This document shows positions 1 to 6,214 of a DNA stretch of 8,679 bases, piece by piece. The first letter of the stretch is position 1. Every line of letters begins with the position of its first letter. The notes beneath the pieces were generated by a model. It was not told the DNA's origin. It did not search any database and saw nothing but the letters and a program-made list of their open reading frames with translations. This DNA comes from Clostridiales bacterium (GTDB taxonomy: Bacteria > Bacillota > Clostridia > Christensenellales > DUVY01): assembly GCA_031290295.1 (NCBI GenBank), contig JAITNT010000071.1:1-8679 (forward strand), read 5' to 3'. The translations under genes were made by a program, and so were the position numbers.

Positions 1-642
1 GGCCCTCTCGGCTGGATAGGTTACCGCCCGAAATACCACTTCATGGAGGGCGCGCCAAAAAGAAAGGGTCGCGGCAAGCTGAAGGGCGCGGCTATGATCG
101 CCTCCAACCATTTCAGCTACAGAGACGGTACGATAATCAATATAACGTGGATTTGGCGGCGGGTGCGTATCGTAATGGCGGAGATTCTTTGGGACGAGCA
201 CAAATTCCTCGGATGGTTTCTCGATAGGGTCGGTATGATTAAGATAACCCGCAACGCGCTCGATCTCGGATGCCTGAAAAAGGTTATCGGCATTCTGGGC
301 GACGGCGGTCTGGTGGGGATTATGCCCGAGGGGCATGTAAGCCCCGACGGCACGCTGCAGCCCCTGAAGCCGGGAATTTCGTGGCTGGCGCTCAAGGGTA
401 AGGCGCCCGTCGTGCCTATGTTTATCAAGACCGCGCCGATGTTTCACCATACGCACGTTTTTATAGGCAAGCCTATAAATATCGCCGAGGTGGAGCAAGA
501 GGCCGCGCTTACGGGCGCGCGTCCCGTAACCCTGCTTACGGAAAAAATAGCCGCGGCTTTGACGGAGCTGCAGGGGGAGTACGAGAAGCTTCCCGTTCCG
601 GTACGCAAAAAGCGGACCCGGGACGACCCTCCGAAGAATTAG
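1..642 (+). CDS. plsC: PlsC-type 1-acyl-glycerol-3-phosphate acyltransferase, 5' partial
   Basis: The frame is open from base 1, so this gene enters from the left; the ATG at 43 is internal (the codons before it read GPLGWIGYRPKYHF). The 213 visible residues hold the acyltransferase family blocks: the HX4D catalytic motif in NHFSYRDG (H37 and D42 counted from base 1), the block II-like GMIKITR, the phosphate-binding PEG in MPEGHVSPDG (E110), and the block IV-like APVVPMF. In this family the enzyme moves an acyl chain from acyl-ACP, acyl-CoA or acyl-phosphate to the sn-2 position of lysophosphatidic acid at the inner membrane face, giving phosphatidic acid. The C-terminal tail is basic (RKKRTRDD), as in membrane-surface proteins. 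Roughly the first 20-40 residues are probably missing. It is followed 18 bases later by the LRAT-domain gene. The family is certain; the exact acyl acceptor is not, since related proteins acylate other lysolipids. Confidence 0.9.
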   Translation, partial: GPLGWIGYRPKYHFMEGAPKRKGRGKLKGAAMIASNHFSYRDGTIINITWIWRRVRIVMAEILWDEHKFLGWFLDRVGMIKITRNALDLGCLKKVIGILGDGGLVGIMPEGHVSPDGTLQPLKPGISWLALKGKAPVVPMFIKTAPMFHHTHVFIGKPINIAEVEQEAALTGARPVTLLTEKIAAALTELQGEYEKLPVPVRKKRTRDDPPKN

Positions 643-660
643 CCGGGAGGTAATCAAACC

Positions 661-1068
661 GTGAAAGACAGATGGGAATTTTGCGAGCCGCGTAAGGGCT
701 GTCAAATCCGCGTTAACCGAGGCGGATATTATCATCACGGGATTTATGTGGACGATAATACCGTCGTGCATTTCGGCGGCGCGGAGTCCGATATAACCGC
801 CGATCCGGACGGCATAGAGGTTCGCGCGGTTACGCTCGGGCAATTTTTGCGCGACGGATTTTTGGAGGTCAGGAAGGTATCCTTCCCGGCGCTTCACGGC
901 TTTTTTAAGCCGGAAAGGGCGGCGGCTAACGCTATGTCGCATATAGGCGAAGGGGGCTATAATTTGCTGCGCAACAACTGCGAGCATTTCAGCAATTTAT
1001 GCGCCCGGGGCAAAAAGGAAAGCGGTCAGGCGGCGGCGTTCGGCGCAAACGATTCGGAGAGCCTATGA
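661..1068 (+). CDS. small LRAT-domain protein (NlpC/P60 superfamily thiol acyltransferase-like)
   Basis: A 135-residue protein starting at GTG 661, supported by GGGAGG at 645-650 ten bases upstream. It matches the lecithin:retinol acyltransferase (LRAT) domain: the His box YYHHGIYVDDNTVVHF puts H25 and H37 twelve residues apart, as H60 and H72 are in human LRAT, and NNCEHFS supplies the nucleophile C107. Family members form an acyl-cysteine intermediate with a fatty acyl chain taken from a phospholipid, or act as phospholipases; bacterial members are mostly uncharacterised. Unlike vertebrate LRAT proteins, this one has no membrane-anchor helix and no signal peptide; after the Cys motif it ends in a short polar tail. 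It sits between plsC and a phosphopantetheinyl transferase and its stop overlaps the next start (ATGA), so co-translation is likely. Phospholipid acyl transfer is a reasonable inference from fold and neighbours, but a hydrolase or peptidase role is possible. Confidence 0.85.
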   Translation: MKDRWEFCEPRKGCQIRVNRGGYYHHGIYVDDNTVVHFGGAESDITADPDGIEVRAVTLGQFLRDGFLEVRKVSFPALHGFFKPERAAANAMSHIGEGGYNLLRNNCEHFSNLCARGKKESGQAAAFGANDSESL

Positions 1069-1724
1069 TTAAGGCGTATTTGTTCGGCGGTGCGTTTGTC
1101 GGCGATATACGCGGCTATTACGGCGTTTTGAGCGCGGAGCGCATACGGAAAATCGAAAGGGCGCGCACCCCGGAGGGAAGGACCCGTTCGGCTTCCTCGG
1201 AGCTGTTGCTTTTGTACGCGCTTAAAACGCGCGCGGGGTGCGGGGAGCGCGTTCCTTTGGATATCGTTACGGGCGGCGAAAAACCGCGTTTGGCTTCAGG
1301 AAAAATTCATTTTAATATTTCCCATACGCAAGGGTTATCGCTGTGCGCGGTGTCCGATTGTCCGGTAGGCGCGGACGCCGAACGCATAAGGGAGACCGTG
1401 CCCGCCGTGCGCGCCTTTACGGATAAGGAGCGGGCGGAAATCGACGGGCTGTCGGGCGCGGAGAAGCGGGAGTATTTCTTTTCGCGCTGGACGGCTAAGG
1501 AAAGCGCCCTGAAGCTTGCGGGGCTTTCGATAAAATATTTGGCGGATATCGCGCCGACAGTCGCGGGGGGCGGTTTCCGCGCGGAATTGCCCGCCGGGGC
1601 GGGTACGGCGTATATCCGGAGTTACCGCAGGAACGGCTGCTATATCGCGATTGCGTCGTACGGAGAGGAAGGGGCGGCGGAATTTGAAGAGGTTAGCGAG
1701 GGAGAGTTGGAGGGGTTGAAATGA
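1065..1724 (+). CDS. 4'-phosphopantetheinyl transferase, Sfp/AcpT type
   Basis: A 219-residue protein. I take the start at ATG 1065, which overlaps the LRAT stop (ATGA) and has GGAGA at 1056-1060; an in-frame ATG at 999 would run inside the preceding gene and adds a low-complexity basic leader. The signature motifs are present: the Mg2+-binding VGADAERIRE (D104, E106) and WTAKESALK at residues 142-150 (W142, K145, E146, K150), preceded by the family's FNISHT segment. Such enzymes transfer the phosphopantetheine arm of CoA to a serine of a carrier protein (ACP, or PCP/ACP domains of NRPS/PKS). The length of about 220 residues fits the Sfp type rather than the short AcpS type. No carrier protein or NRPS/PKS gene is in view. 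Its place behind plsC and an LRAT protein suggests lipid metabolism, but it could equally be the cell's general or secondary carrier-activating enzyme. Confidence 0.92.
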   Translation: MIKAYLFGGAFVGDIRGYYGVLSAERIRKIERARTPEGRTRSASSELLLLYALKTRAGCGERVPLDIVTGGEKPRLASGKIHFNISHTQGLSLCAVSDCPVGADAERIRETVPAVRAFTDKERAEIDGLSGAEKREYFFSRWTAKESALKLAGLSIKYLADIAPTVAGGGFRAELPAGAGTAYIRSYRRNGCYIAIASYGEEGAAEFEEVSEGELEGLK

Positions 1725-1771
1725 GTTCTTTTTTGCCGGTGCGTCAAAAAAGGATGAAAAACGCAAACGGA

Positions 1772-1840
1772 GGGAAGAGGGCAAGTGAATTGCATCGGGG
1801 CGGTGAAAGCGGCGAAGAGAGGAAAGAGGACAAGTTAGAA
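1772..1840 (+). repeat. purine-rich leader module, island 1 copy
   Basis: This stretch aligns with 5913-5987: both contain AAGAGG, then AAGTGAATTG, then GGCGGTGAAAGCGGCGAAGAG, then a GA-rich run and AGTTA, and both lead directly into a palindromic unit beginning CTGGATTGCC or CTAGATTGCC. A more diverged copy is at 6744-6855. All copies have the same orientation. No coding capacity is evident. Confidence 0.75.
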
Positions 1841-1869
1841 CTGGATTGCCACGCTGCGCTCGCAATGAC
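1841..1869 (+). repeat. palindromic CTC-N5-GAC unit, left arm of inverted pair
   Basis: A short unit starting CTGGATTGCCACG and ending CTCGCAATGAC. Its own ends pair (ATTGC 1845-1849 with GCAAT 1862-1866). It lacks 8 bases present in the middle of the unit at 1918-1954, with which it forms an inverted pair. Confidence 0.85.
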
Positions 1870-1917
1870 GGATAGGGTTTTGATTTATAATAGGGTACGG
1901 GTAAACAAACTGTGTTT

Positions 1918-1954
1918 GTCATTGCGAGGAGCTGAAAGCGACGTGGCAATCCAG
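1918..1954 (-). repeat. palindromic CTC-N5-GAC unit, inverted copy
   Basis: The same element as at 1841-1869 on the opposite strand, in a 37-base form. Two blocks pair perfectly with the left copy: 1942-1954 with 1841-1853 (13 bp) and 1918-1928 with 1859-1869 (11 bp). A transcript through the pair could fold into a long hairpin with a 48-base spacer. There is no U-run, so it is not a standard terminator. Confidence 0.85.
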
Positions 1955-2008
1955 AAACCGTCTGCTGCATGGCGGTAACCCGAAAAGGAAAGAGGATAAA
2001 ATTATAAC

Positions 2009-2044
2009 CGGATTCCTACGGCGCTAGCGCGCCTCGCTAGTGAC
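2009..2044 (+). repeat. GGATTCCTACGG-type repeat unit with CTAG palindrome
   Basis: Shares CGGATTCCTACGGCGC and TAGCGCGCCTC with the unit at 6856-6893, ends in GAC like all family members, and is preceded by AAGAGGATA. The inner GCGCTAGCGC is a perfect 10-bp palindrome. Its outer arms do not pair (the right end is CTAGTGAC), so it may be a decayed or distinct subtype. Confidence 0.7.
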
Positions 2045-2127
2045 AATGGCGGCTTATATCCGCACACAATACAACTAAGGCGCGGGGTGCACAGGTAAAG
2101 TTGCACAATAAAAATTGGAAAAATTTG

Positions 2128-2143
2128 GCAAAAAATATTTTGC
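2128..2143. promoter_or_regulatory. AT-rich hairpin/operator candidate upstream of the aldehyde dehydrogenase promoter
   Basis: GCAAAA (2128-2133) and TTTTGC (2138-2143) form a 6-bp inverted repeat around AATA, starting 34 bases before the -35 box in a strongly AT-rich stretch. It could be a regulator site or an UP-like element. Short AT palindromes also occur by chance, so confidence is low. Confidence 0.25.
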
Positions 2144-2161
2144 GATTTCTGTCAAAGTGTC

Positions 2162-2191
2162 TTGACAAACAAATGTTCCTAGTGGTAGAAT
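2162..2191 (+). promoter_or_regulatory. sigma-A type promoter of the aldehyde dehydrogenase-galT-comF operon
   Basis: A consensus -35 TTGACA (2162-2167) and a near-consensus -10 TAGAAT (2186-2191) are separated by 18 bases, with AT-rich DNA upstream. Transcription should start near 2198. This places the ATG at 2190 inside the -10 box, so that codon cannot be the start of the following gene. Confidence 0.85.
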
Positions 2192-2200
2192 GGGAGTATG

Positions 2201-2289
2201 TTGCGGGGAGGTTCGGAATGAAAATAAAGGAAGCGGCGACGCGGGTAAAGGCGTTGCGGGGAGGAGCGGAATGAAAATAAAAGAAACGG
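2201..2289 (+). repeat. tandem duplication of the RBS-start codon region
   Basis: TTGCGGGGAGG-N2-CGGA-ATGAAAATAAA occurs at 2201-2228 and again at 2254-2281, offset 53 bases. Similarity continues a little into the coding part (GGAAGCGGCGACG versus AGAAACGGTAACG). Because 53 is not a multiple of 3, the two ATG codons are in different frames. Confidence 0.85.
2218..2274 (+). CDS. 18-codon upstream ORF (possible leader peptide)
   Basis: ATG at 2218 behind GGGGAGG (2205-2211) reads MKIKEAATRVKALRGGAE and stops at TGA 2272-2274, overlapping the aldehyde dehydrogenase ATG at 2271 by four bases (ATGA). It lies in the predicted 5' leader, about 20 bases from the expected transcription start. Both the Shine-Dalgarno sequence and the first codons duplicate those of the downstream gene, so it may be the remnant of a duplication. 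The geometry is nevertheless that of translational coupling. No attenuator-like run of a single amino acid codon is present. Whether the peptide is made is unknown. Confidence 0.45.
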   Translation: MKIKEAATRVKALRGGAE

Positions 2290-3632
2290 TAACGGCGCAG
2301 AGGGCGTTTTTTGAGTCCGGCGGGACGCTGGACTACGCGTTCAGGCGGGAGATGCTTTTGAGGCTCGACGGCGGTATCGATAAGTATGCCGGCGAGCTGA
2401 TAGGCGCGCTTAAAGCCGACCTCGGCAAGAGCGATTTCGAGAGCTATATGTGCGAGATAGGGGTGGTCAAGGCGGAAATTAAATGCGCGCTCAAGGGATT
2501 AAAGAGGTGGATGCGCCCGAAAAGGGTGCGCACGCCCTTTCATCAGTTTCCGTCCGGGGGGCGTATTTATTACGAGCCGTTCGGCGTCGTGCTGATTATG
2601 TCGCCCTGGAATTATCCGTTTCAGCTGACGGTAAATCCCTTGGTCGCCGCGATTGCCGCGGGCAACTGCGCCTTTATCAAGCTGTCGCGGTATTCGCAGG
2701 CGACCTCGGGGGTTATCGTCAAAATGCTCGGGGAGATTTTTCCGCCCGAATACGTCGCCGCGGCGACGGGCGGCAGGGAGGCTAACGCCGAGGTGCTGGA
2801 GGAGAGGTTCGATTATATTTTCTTCACCGGCAGCACCGCCGTAGGCAAGGCGGTCATGGCGGCGGCGGCTAAGAACCTTACGCCCGTATCGTTGGAGCTT
2901 GGCGGCAAAAGCCCGTGTATCGTGGACGGCACCTTCCCTATGCGGACGGCGGCGCGCAGAATTATTTGGGGCAAGCTGATAAACTCCGGTCAAACCTGCG
3001 TCGCGCCGGACTATGTGCTTGTCAAAAGGGAGTATGCCGACGCGCTAAAAAAGGAGCTTGTCCGCGCCGTCGAGGCGTTTTACGGCAAGGACGTTTTGCA
3101 CAACGCGGATTACCCCAAAATGATATCGGAGCGCCACTACAGCCGCGTTAAGGCGCTTATAGAGGGCGCGGAGACCTATTATTACGGCGGAAGCCTCGAT
3201 GAGGAGCGCAAAATCGCGCCCGCGATTCTCACAGGCGTTAAGCTTGACGACCCCGTTATGGCGGAGGAAATTTTCGGTCCGGTACTGCCGATAATCGAGG
3301 TTGACGACGCGGAGGATGCGGCGCGGATCGTGCGGTCAAGGCCTAAGCCGCTCGCGCTGTATTTGTTCTCGCACGACAAAAAGGCGCAAAAAAAATTCAT
3401 GCGCACCGTATCGTTCGGCGGCGGCTGTATCAACGACACCGTGGCGCATCTGGCGGTCGACGGCTTGCCGTTCGGCGGCGTGGGCGACAGCGGAATGGGG
3501 CGTTACCACGGGCGCGAGGGCTTCAGGACGCTGAGCCATCAAAAGAGCGTGCTGCATAAGGGGGATTTCGATATGCCGGTGCGCTATTTCCCCAAAAAAA
3601 ATAAAATCGGTATGCTGAAGAAGTTTTTGTAA
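2271..3632 (+). CDS. NAD(P)-dependent aldehyde dehydrogenase, class 3 / fatty aldehyde dehydrogenase-like
   Basis: A 453-residue protein, the usual length for class 3 ALDHs (about 450-490). Start chosen at ATG 2271 because GGGGAGGAG (2258-2266) precedes it and the in-frame ATG at 2190 lies inside the promoter. The family oxidises aldehydes to carboxylic acids with NAD(P)+. Visible catalytic features: SPWNYPFQ with the oxyanion-hole N114, the cofactor-binding FFTGSTAVGK (G187), ELGGKSP with general base E209, nucleophile C243 in NSGQTCVAPD, the EEIFGPVLP segment, and the late LPFGGVGDSGMG motif. The short N-terminus and the basic/hydrophobic tail (FPKKNKIGMLKKFL) resemble class 3 enzymes that act on medium- or long-chain aldehydes, where the tail can contact membrane. 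The natural substrate cannot be read from sequence. It is first in an operon with galT 15 bases downstream, a pairing without an obvious pathway link. Confidence 0.93.
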   Translation: MKIKETVTAQRAFFESGGTLDYAFRREMLLRLDGGIDKYAGELIGALKADLGKSDFESYMCEIGVVKAEIKCALKGLKRWMRPKRVRTPFHQFPSGGRIYYEPFGVVLIMSPWNYPFQLTVNPLVAAIAAGNCAFIKLSRYSQATSGVIVKMLGEIFPPEYVAAATGGREANAEVLEERFDYIFFTGSTAVGKAVMAAAAKNLTPVSLELGGKSPCIVDGTFPMRTAARRIIWGKLINSGQTCVAPDYVLVKREYADALKKELVRAVEAFYGKDVLHNADYPKMISERHYSRVKALIEGAETYYYGGSLDEERKIAPAILTGVKLDDPVMAEEIFGPVLPIIEVDDAEDAARIVRSRPKPLALYLFSHDKKAQKKFMRTVSFGGGCINDTVAHLAVDGLPFGGVGDSGMGRYHGREGFRTLSHQKSVLHKGDFDMPVRYFPKKNKIGMLKKFL

Positions 3633-3647
3633 AACGGAGGAAATTTA

Positions 3648-5156
3648 ATGGACTGCATAAAAAGCGCGGAAAAAATCGACGCCGCGGTGAACGGTCTGAC
3701 GTATTACGCCGGTAAGCATCTGGGGCTGAAAAGCTCCGACAAGATATACGCCCGTAATATTTTGCTGGACATTTTGGGCTTGCCGGCTATAAACGATTGC
3801 GCCGTAGATACGGCGTTTATCGACGGGTTGCCGGTGCCCGATGTGATTTTGGAGCCTTTTGGAGAATTTGCGCTTGAAAAAGGACTGACGGACGAGGCGG
3901 GGCTCGATAATTTCCTAACCAAAATAATGGGCGCGGTTACGCCCGCGCCGTCCATTATAGAACGGAAATTCCGTTCCGTGCGAAATAAAAACGGCGCGCT
4001 CGCGGCTTGCGATTATTTGTACGATTTATCCGTGCATAACAACTATATCCGCAAGTCGGCTATCGATAAAAACATAATTTGGCGGGCGGAAAAGGAAAAT
4101 CTGATTATCACGGTAAATCTTTCTAAGCCCGAAAAATCTAACGCGGAGATCGCCAGGCTTTTGGCGGCGCCTGTGAGCAATTACCCTAAATGCGCGTTGT
4201 GCGAGGAGAATTTGGGCTTTGCGGGTACGCCGCGGTCGCCCGCGCGTCAGAATATCCGCACCGTTCCTTTGAAGCTCGGCGGCGAGGACTGGTTCTTTCA
4301 GTTTTCGCCGTACGTGTACTATAACCGGCACTGCATAGCGGTCAACCGCGAGCACACGCCTATGACCGTAGACTCCGCGACGACGGAAAAGCTGCTGGAT
4401 TTTGTAGACTATATTCCGGGCTACTTCATCGGCAGTAACGCGAGTCTGCCGTTAATAGGCGGCTCGATACTTAACCACGAGCATTATCAGGGCGGATATT
4501 TCGACCTGCCGGTATTCGGCGCCCCCGTGAGGGATAAGCGCGGCTTCGACGGGGTTACGGTAGAGGTTCTCGATTGGTACAATAACGCGGTACGGCTGCG
4601 GACAAGCGACCGCGACGCTATGCGGTCGGCGGGGGAGCGGTTTATAAAATTTTGGGCGGAGTATACCGACGCGGACGCGGGCGTGCTCGCGTATACCGAT
4701 AAGCCGCACAACAGCTGCTCGCCTATCTGCAGAAAAATAGGCGGCGAGTATTTGCTCGATTTTATTTTTCGCAATAACCGTACCGACGAACGGTACCCGG
4801 AGGGGATTTTCCACGCGCACCCCGAGTACTTCCACATCAAGCGCGAGGGCATAGGGCTTATCGAGGCTATGGGCTTGTTCATTCTGCCCGGGCGGTTGAG
4901 TACCGAGCTGAAAACGGTCGAGGACGCGCTGACGGGCGCGCTGAAAAACATCGGGAGCGAGCGGGATAACAAGCACTACGGCATGGTCGAGGAGCTTACC
5001 GCAAGCTTCGGGACGGCTAACGCGCCCGAAACCGCGCGGCGGCTTGTGCGCGAATACATAAACCGAACCTGCCGTAAGATATTGGAGTGTACCGCGGTGT
5101 TTAAGGCGGGAACGGACGGCTTCGATAAGTTCCTTGCCGCGGCGGGGGTTAAATAA
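3648..5156 (+). CDS. galT: UDP-glucose--hexose-1-phosphate uridylyltransferase, class II GalT
   Basis: A 502-residue protein starting at ATG 3648 behind GGAGG (3636-3640, seven-base spacer). It converts galactose-1-phosphate plus UDP-glucose to glucose-1-phosphate plus UDP-galactose in the Leloir pathway, in the cytoplasm. The length of about 500 and the Firmicutes-type N-terminus (long helical region before the catalytic core) mark class II rather than the 350-residue class I. The active-site block is SILNHEHYQGG (H277, H279, Q281), corresponding to the HxHxQ histidine-triad signature where the uridylylated His sits; CALC (C182, C185) and FSPYVYYNRHCIAVNREH also fit the family. No galK, galE, galactose transporter or glycosidase is in the window. 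The gene is unusual in lying between an aldehyde dehydrogenase and a comF-like gene, with only 5 bases to the latter, so it is probably co-transcribed from the 2162-2191 promoter. Confidence 0.95.
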   Translation: MDCIKSAEKIDAAVNGLTYYAGKHLGLKSSDKIYARNILLDILGLPAINDCAVDTAFIDGLPVPDVILEPFGEFALEKGLTDEAGLDNFLTKIMGAVTPAPSIIERKFRSVRNKNGALAACDYLYDLSVHNNYIRKSAIDKNIIWRAEKENLIITVNLSKPEKSNAEIARLLAAPVSNYPKCALCEENLGFAGTPRSPARQNIRTVPLKLGGEDWFFQFSPYVYYNRHCIAVNREHTPMTVDSATTEKLLDFVDYIPGYFIGSNASLPLIGGSILNHEHYQGGYFDLPVFGAPVRDKRGFDGVTVEVLDWYNNAVRLRTSDRDAMRSAGERFIKFWAEYTDADAGVLAYTDKPHNSCSPICRKIGGEYLLDFIFRNNRTDERYPEGIFHAHPEYFHIKREGIGLIEAMGLFILPGRLSTELKTVEDALTGALKNIGSERDNKHYGMVEELTASFGTANAPETARRLVREYINRTCRKILECTAVFKAGTDGFDKFLAAAGVK

Positions 5157-5161
5157 ATATA

Positions 5162-5881
5162 ATGCCTTTTTTGAAGTCATTAAAGGATGCGTTTTTTCCC
5201 GAGGGCGTGACGTGCATTGTCTGCGACGGCGAGGTGCACGTGCGCAACCGCTATTCGCTGTGCGCCGATTGCAGCTTCGAGCTGAATAACCGCGGCGTTT
5301 GCGAGCGGTGCGGAAAGCAGCTTCTTAACGAGGCCGCATACTGCGAGGACTGTAAGGAAACGGATTTCTATTTTGAACGGGCGCGCAGCGCGCTCGTTTA
5401 CCGCGGCGGCACGGTTAAGCTTGTGTACGGTCTGAAGTTCGGACGGAAGAGGTATCTCGCAGCGAATTTGGGGGCGGTTATGGCGGACAGGCTTACGGAG
5501 CTGGGGTGGACCGCCGACCTGCTTGTTCCCGTGCCGCTGTCCGCGAAAAGGCTCAAGGAAAGAGGGTACAATCAGTCCGCCGAGCTTGCGCGCGCCGTAT
5601 CCGGGGCGGTCGGTATTCCCGTGGGCGAGGCGCTGCTAAAGACGCGCGATTTGCCCGAGCAGGCGAGGCTTAACCGTAAAGAGCGGTTCGAGAATATAAA
5701 AAGCTGTTTTGCCCGTAACGACGCCGTGGATATAAAGGGCAAAACCGTTATTTTGATTGACGACGTTATAACGACGGGCGCGACGGCGGACGAATGCGCG
5801 CATACGCTCAGGCGGGGCGGCGCCGGGCGCGTGCTGGTGTTTACGCTGGCGTCCGGGGTTATGAAAAAGAGCCTGCAATAG
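5162..5881 (+). CDS. comF: ComF family protein: double zinc ribbon plus phosphoribosyltransferase domain
   Basis: A 239-residue protein, the normal ComF/ComFC length. The N-terminus has four CxxC pairs (C18/C21, C34/C37, C47/C50, C61/C64) that would bind zinc as a double ribbon. The C-terminal half is a type I phosphoribosyltransferase fold: PVPLSAKRLKERGYNQSAELAR, QARLNRKERFEN, and the PRPP-binding loop VILIDDVITTGAT with D200 and D201. In naturally competent bacteria ComFC/ComF helps to take internalised single-stranded DNA forward during transformation; in other species the family is widespread and its role is unclear. The ComFA helicase gene is absent here. The start at 5162 lies five bases past the galT stop with only a weak G-rich Shine-Dalgarno (5141-5148, too far for best spacing), so translation probably depends on coupling to galT. 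No convincing terminator follows. Confidence 0.92.
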   Translation: MPFLKSLKDAFFPEGVTCIVCDGEVHVRNRYSLCADCSFELNNRGVCERCGKQLLNEAAYCEDCKETDFYFERARSALVYRGGTVKLVYGLKFGRKRYLAANLGAVMADRLTELGWTADLLVPVPLSAKRLKERGYNQSAELARAVSGAVGIPVGEALLKTRDLPEQARLNRKERFENIKSCFARNDAVDIKGKTVILIDDVITTGATADECAHTLRRGGAGRVLVFTLASGVMKKSLQ

Positions 5882-5912
5882 GGTAATGGGATAATTTTAT
5901 GTGAGGGTGACC

Positions 5913-5987
5913 GGGGGAAAGAGGATAAGTGAATTGTATATTGGGCGGTGAAAGCGGCGAAGAGGGAAGAGAGAGGATAGAGTTAAG
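5913..5987 (+). repeat. purine-rich leader module, island 2 copy
   Basis: The counterpart of 1772-1840, with AAGAGGATAAGTGAATTG, then GGCGGTGAAAGCGGCGAAGAG, then a GA-rich run and GATAGAGTTAAG leading into the palindromic unit at 5988. The two copies differ mainly in the short variable stretch after GAATTG and in the length of the GA run. Confidence 0.75.
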
Positions 5988-6023
5988 CTAGATTGCCACG
6001 TCGCTAACGCTCCTCGCAATGAC
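5988..6023 (+). repeat. palindromic CTC-N5-GAC unit (ATTGC/GCAAT stem)
   Basis: A 36-base unit from CTAGATTGCCACG to CTCGCAATGAC; ATTGC at 5992-5996 pairs with GCAAT at 6016-6020. Almost identical to the next unit, which begins 45 bases later in the same orientation. Confidence 0.85.
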
Positions 6024-6032
6024 GGATAGGGT

Positions 6033-6068
6033 CTGGATTGCCACGTCGCTTACGCTCCTCGCAATGAC
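6033..6068 (+). repeat. palindromic CTC-N5-GAC unit (ATTGC/GCAAT stem), tandem copy
   Basis: A 36-base unit from CTGGATTGCCACG to CTCGCAATGAC; ATTGC at 6037-6041 pairs with GCAAT at 6061-6065. It differs from the 5988 copy at two positions, so the pair is probably a recent tandem duplication of a 45-base unit. Confidence 0.85.
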
Positions 6069-6134
6069 AATGGCGGCTTTTACCCGTACTAAACGAGCAC
6101 GCAGTAATAACCCGGATAAGACTATGCCGTTGAA
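6069..6134 (+). repeat. conserved middle module, island 2 copy
   Basis: Contains CCGTACTAAACGAG, ACGCAGTAATAACCCGGATA and CTATGCCGTTG. It matches 6894-6957 with about four substitutions and two single-base indels by my hand alignment. CGTACT-AAACG-AGCACG is an imperfect hairpin here and a perfect 6-bp one in the other copy (6909-6925). No open frame of interest. Confidence 0.8.
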
Positions 6135-6211
6135 GTCCGCCCGAATGCGAAGAAGCGAGACGAAGCCGCCGCAAAGGCGGCGGAGCGAGCGCGCATTCGC
6201 GTCTGGGCGGA
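6135..6211 (+). repeat. large imperfect palindrome (GAATGCG/CGCATTC ends), copy 1
   Basis: About 77 bases running from GTCCGCCCGAATGCG to GCGCATTCGCGTCTGGGCGG. The outer arms CCGCCC/GGGCGG and GAATGCG/CGCATTC pair, the right side carrying an extra CGTCT bulge. The inside holds GAAGAAGCGAGACG and a perfect 6-bp hairpin GCCGCC-GCAAA-GGCGGC (6165-6181). Related copies lie at 6959-7028 and 7034-7102. Confidence 0.8.
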
Positions 6212-6214
6212 TTA

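Larger units (their letters stand above)
1725..2160. other. gene-free repeat island 1
   Basis: About 440 bases between the phosphopantetheinyl transferase stop and the next promoter. It holds a purine-rich leader module (1772-1840), an inverted pair of palindromic units (1841-1869 and 1918-1954), a related unit at 2009-2044, and the first 20 or so bases of the module that is complete in the other two islands (2042-2063, GACAATGGCGGCTTATATCC). From 2096 to 2160 it turns AT-rich and looks like the upstream region of the following promoter. An 85-codon open frame (1721-1978) runs through the repeats, but its translation (for example LDCHAALAMTD) is the repeat itself, so I do not call it a gene. 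Confidence 0.7.

Noticed and set aside
999..1064. Upstream start for the phosphopantetheinyl transferase at 999
   Set aside because: It would overlap the LRAT gene by 70 bases and adds a basic low-complexity leader; 1065 has ATGA coupling, a Shine-Dalgarno and the normal family N-terminus.
1721..1978. 85-codon + strand ORF whose ATG overlaps the phosphopantetheinyl transferase stop
   Set aside because: It translates the intergenic repeats (LDCHAALAMTD and its inverse), has arginine/lysine/glutamate-rich low-complexity sequence from the purine leader, and resembles no family. The ATGA overlap appears fortuitous.
2190..2270. N-terminal extension of the aldehyde dehydrogenase from the ATG at 2190
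   Set aside because: The ATG lies in the -10 box of a strong promoter, and a good Shine-Dalgarno precedes the ATG at 2271.
4452..5180. 242-codon - strand ORF antisense to galT, and similar long - strand frames at 1335-1970 and 7294-7974
   Set aside because: They lie opposite clearly identified genes, have arginine/proline-rich unnatural composition and no recognisable domain or ribosome binding site; they are typical antisense shadows in GC-rich codon usage.
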